Part shown: positions 61,418 through 64,000 of the stretch, piece by piece | How the letters are laid out: every line of letters begins with the position of its first letter | Position numbering within the stretch: the first letter of the stretch is position 1 | Assembly (NCBI RefSeq): GCF_000143415.4 | Contig: NW_003314268.1 | Coordinates: 2,105,739 to 2,169,738, forward strand | Source of the DNA: Selaginella moellendorffii | Taxonomy: Eukaryota; Streptophyta; Lycopodiopsida; Selaginellales; Selaginellaceae | Direction: 5' to 3' | DNA: 64,000 bases | Notes under the pieces: model-generated | Databases searched by the model: none | What the model was told of the DNA's origin: nothing | The model's input: the letters and a program-made list of their open reading frames with translations, nothing else | Position numbers and translations under genes: made by a program

Positions 61418-62296
61418 GGATAGTCTCTCCTAGAAAACATCCAAAGATCATACATACCTCACTACGCAGAAAAAGAGATAGTCCTAGATAACATCCAAAG
61501 AAAATGTTATATCATACCTCACAACGCGGAAAGAGAAAGAGAGAGAGAGAGAAAAAATGCTTCCAGAAGAACTCGTAGATCCGCCACGAATTCCTCCTGG
61601 AAAGAACAATCAAATCGATTTAGAGATCGAAAATCCCACCATTGCTGATAATTTCTACTCAAGCTGCAAACTAGACCGGATCGGATGGATCCTTGCTAGA
61701 ACCCTTTCGAGATCATTGATCGCCCGGCGATCGTCATTCAATCAATCGATCGAGCATCACACTAGTTACTGTATCAGACAGCAAAAGAATCCACAGCACC
61801 GACCTGAGAATTCCACGAGCTCGCCCGATCGATCGCGGGCAAAGAAGCACGAAATCCGCCAAAATAAATCGCCCGGGCGCCCAATTCCCGCCGCCTCGGC
61901 TCCCTCGAGCTAAACGAGCTTCAAACTCACCTAAATTTCCAAAGTCAGTAGACGGAGCCGTTAGTAAGCGGCGGGATTTTCGCGTGCCGCGCTGTCCGGA
62001 CCGTCGTATTTTCAAAAAGATAAAAGGTTTAAAGGGTTAAACATAAAGAAAGGGTTAAAAGGGTTTTTTATTAGGCTTGGCTCAAGGTTTTAAGATGCCT
62101 CTTAGATTTTAGCTTTGGAGAGGGCCGCGCGTACACGAGCCCTCAACTTCCACAAATTACAACGTCCACTCCTCCACTTTGGGAAGATGGTAGGCCGGCC
62201 AAGCCTAAGTGCAATAGGAAGGCCGAACCTAGGCCATTGGCCTTCATGATCACCATGGTTCCCGACCTCGAACCCTGCTTTATATACTTCTTCTGA
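61418..62296. other. Upstream region of the WVD2-like gene
   Basis: Holds the promoter and 5' UTR side. 61637-62042 recurs inverted at 63638-63861. No gene seen on either strand. Confidence 0.55.
61637..62042 (+). repeat. Left arm of an inverted duplication
   Basis: Shares with the reverse complement of 63638-63861 the blocks CACCATTGCTGA, GATCATTGATCGCCCGG, TCGCGGGCAAAGAAGCA and AAAAGGTTTAAAGG, in order. It has about 180 bp more than the right arm. Confidence 0.8.
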
Positions 62297-63236
62297 GTGT
62301 GGATCAGTAGTAGCCACCATGCATTTCACAGGATTGTGACGGCTGTTCTGGAAGAAATACCTCAAAATCATGTGGACCTAGAACAGAAGGAATTGGTGAG
62401 CATGTTGAAGGATCTATGGAAATCAGTTTGCCAGCACCTGGGGCGAAGTACAGTTTTCTTGACTTGCCTGACAAGCTGGGTGTGTGGTGATATCCCTCAA
62501 TCAAGATTCTCTTACGGAGTTGTTATGGCCATTTTCGACGAGATTTATTGGCACAACACCGAAGGATTGAAGTTGATATTGGAACGCGGTTTCAATGGTG
62601 GGATAGTTTTGTTAGGCAATCCAAGGATCGGGAAAACAAGTTTTTTGTGGTATGCTCCAAAAGGAAGAAAAATTTATCCTCAAAGGGCCCCAACTTAAAC
62701 ATTACTACTCGTTCACCTAAAAAGGCAAGAAGATCGTGATAAAAATTGCAGAATCTAGTGAGAAAGCTGTGGAAATAACAAGCCCTCAGTCCTGGTATCT
62801 TGTGGACACAACAGTTACTGAGACGGATTGGGTGCTGCCGTGCAAGTTCTTGTTGACGTGCTCCCCACTGAAGTCCAACTACAGCGAATTTGCTAAGTCT
62901 GGTACTGTGGAGATGATGTATGACCCAGTGTGGTCCCTCCTGAACGAGCACAACTTTGGGCATCTGGAGGACGTAACGGCTCGCTTCCGCAAGTCGGGTG
63001 GCATACCTCGGTATGTGCTCGAGAAGCTAGACGAGGCGTCTCAATTGGAGATGGTGAAGGCTGCAAGGGTGGTTCGAAACGTGAACGAAAGCCTTCCTGA
63101 GAATCAAAGCTACAAGGCCTTCCATATGTCGGTGGATGAGAGAACATATAGGAGCTACGGCCTGGATCTTGCTAGCCCTTACGTTAAGGAGATAATCTTT
63201 TCCAACTTACCCACTGCATCAGTTCATTTATCATGA
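62297..63236 (+). pseudogene. Broken CRN/RHS-like P-loop NTPase gene fragment
   Basis: The first open frame (62297-62698) ends with GGIVLLGNPRIGKTSFLWY, a Walker A of the GNPGIGKS-F type seen in Crinkler/RHS-like effector NTPases. The second (62739-63236) begins within a beta-strand-rich part (IVKI-like, then SSEKAVEITSPQSWYLVD) and contains RFRKSGGIPRYVLEKL, which resembles the family's GGIPRYVL block. A frameshift near 62655 and an in-frame stop near 62718 separate the two, and a further frame change seems to lie near 62450. The N-terminal localisation part and the C-terminal nuclease-like part are not intact. Assignment rests on these motifs from memory and could be another STAND-like ATPase. 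Confidence 0.55.
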
Positions 63237-63637
63237 GTAGCCAGAGTCTATCGGAGAGATTCAAGGCAAGTTGTTTGAAGCCTGTCTGACCAGGAGACAG
63301 AGGCAGGATATCGTACAGGCAGCTAGATGAAACCGGAGAATTCGGACCGGTGCAAGGGAAGCTGCTCCCAGAGATGCCCAAGAGAATTGATCTCCTTGGT
63401 AATGGTGGAGCGGAGGCTGTATTCCCGGAGAAAATCCGAGAAGGCAAAGTGAACAATTGTGGGAGTTGAACCCTCAGATTCGGACAATCACCACTAAGCA
63501 ATTTCAAATATTATCACAAAGTACAAGAAATAAAAACTTTTGCTTGATTGTCCACTCTGATCCAACTTTATTTTCTTTCTCTCGATTTTTTTTCTCATAA
63601 TTTTCTTTCACGGGTCGGATTAGTTGACTAGGATGAA
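63237..63637. other. 3' flank of the NTPase relic, no gene seen
   Basis: Short frames only. Ends at the right arm of the inverted duplication. Confidence 0.5.
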
Positions 63638-63861
63638 TCTTAAGCCTTTAAACCTTTTACTTTTTTGAATATACGACGACTTTTTTGGCGGATCTCATGC
63701 TTCTTTGCCCGCGATTGATTGGGCGAGCTCGAGGAATTCTCAGGATGATGCTGGATTCTTTCCTAATACAATGCTCGTGTAGTGTTTGATTGATTGGATG
63801 ACGATCACCGGGCGATCAATGATCTTGCGGCTTGAGTAGAAATTTTCAGCAATGGTGATGG
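63638..63861 (-). repeat. Right arm of the inverted duplication
   Basis: Reverse complement of parts of 61637-62042 with about 85-90 percent match by eye and one large deletion. Similarity fades beyond 63861 toward the window end. Confidence 0.8.
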
Positions 63862-63973
63862 CATTTCTCTTGCGGCATAGCGGAAAGACACCTCTTTTTC
63901 TGCGGATGGGTCCAGGAATTAGAGGATAATAAGACCTATATCATGAGAGAACACCTGCGTCCGCCGCATGACT

Positions 63974-64000
63974 CAACTGTAGATCTGGGATCTACAGTTG
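63974..64000. repeat. Perfect 12-bp inverted repeat at the window end
   Basis: CAACTGTAGATC, a 3-base loop TGG, then GATCTACAGTTG. It may continue beyond the window. Confidence 0.85.

Overview
The window is nuclear DNA of a land plant. It carries intron-containing genes for plastid proteins (ELIP, HCAR, plastid cysteine desulfurase), plant-type PPR proteins, a plantacyanin, a TTL protein and a WVD2-like protein. Very short introns (mostly 45-90 nt, some 43-49 nt), close gene spacing and PLS-type PPR genes point to a seedless plant with a compact gene space. The lycophyte Selaginella moellendorffii is my best guess, inferred from style and not proven by a database match. I derived exon borders by hand from splice signals, phase continuity and remembered family conserv​ation.

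Layout. 1-1.4 kb: AT-rich, no gene. 1.5-7.7 kb (+): plantacyanin, FZR/CCS52 (APC/C activator), RluA-type pseudouridine synthase, LEA_4 protein. 7.9-13.3 kb (-): cytochrome b561, acyl-protein thioesterase-like hydrolase, a His-rich membrane protein, a PPR gene. 13.5 kb (+): a possible 65-aa gene. 14.0-23.3 kb (-): NRAMP-A, CCDC22, DUF4228-A, RPT2. 23.4-26.6 kb (+): a PPR gene split by a recent 1.3-kb insertion. 27.0-27.8 kb (+): ELIP, followed by a decayed ELIP piece. 28.8-37.4 kb: AT-rich, repeat-filled desert with a dead Ty3/gypsy chromovirus between inverted LTRs, a ~500-bp-arm inverted repeat and another gypsy pol tail. 37.6-51.1 kb (-): acylamino-acid-releasing enzyme, NRAMP-B, DUF4228-B, HCAR, plastid NFS2. 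51.7-53.9 kb (+): SEC14-like protein, TOM7. 54.5-61.4 kb (-): TTL-type TPR/thioredoxin-like protein, WVD2-like TPX2 protein. 62.3-63.2 kb: a frameshifted relic resembling CRN/RHS-type P-loop NTPases, lying between inverted copies of a segment from upstream of the WVD2-like gene.

Themes. NRAMP and DUF4228 genes occur twice in the same order and strand, so a segmental duplication is likely. NFS2 (sulfur donor for plastid Fe-S clusters) and HCAR (plastid Fe-S flavoenzyme of chlorophyll b breakdown) are head-to-tail with a 73-bp gap. Several other same-strand neighbours are 70-100 bp apart. I saw no tRNA, rRNA or CRISPR array.
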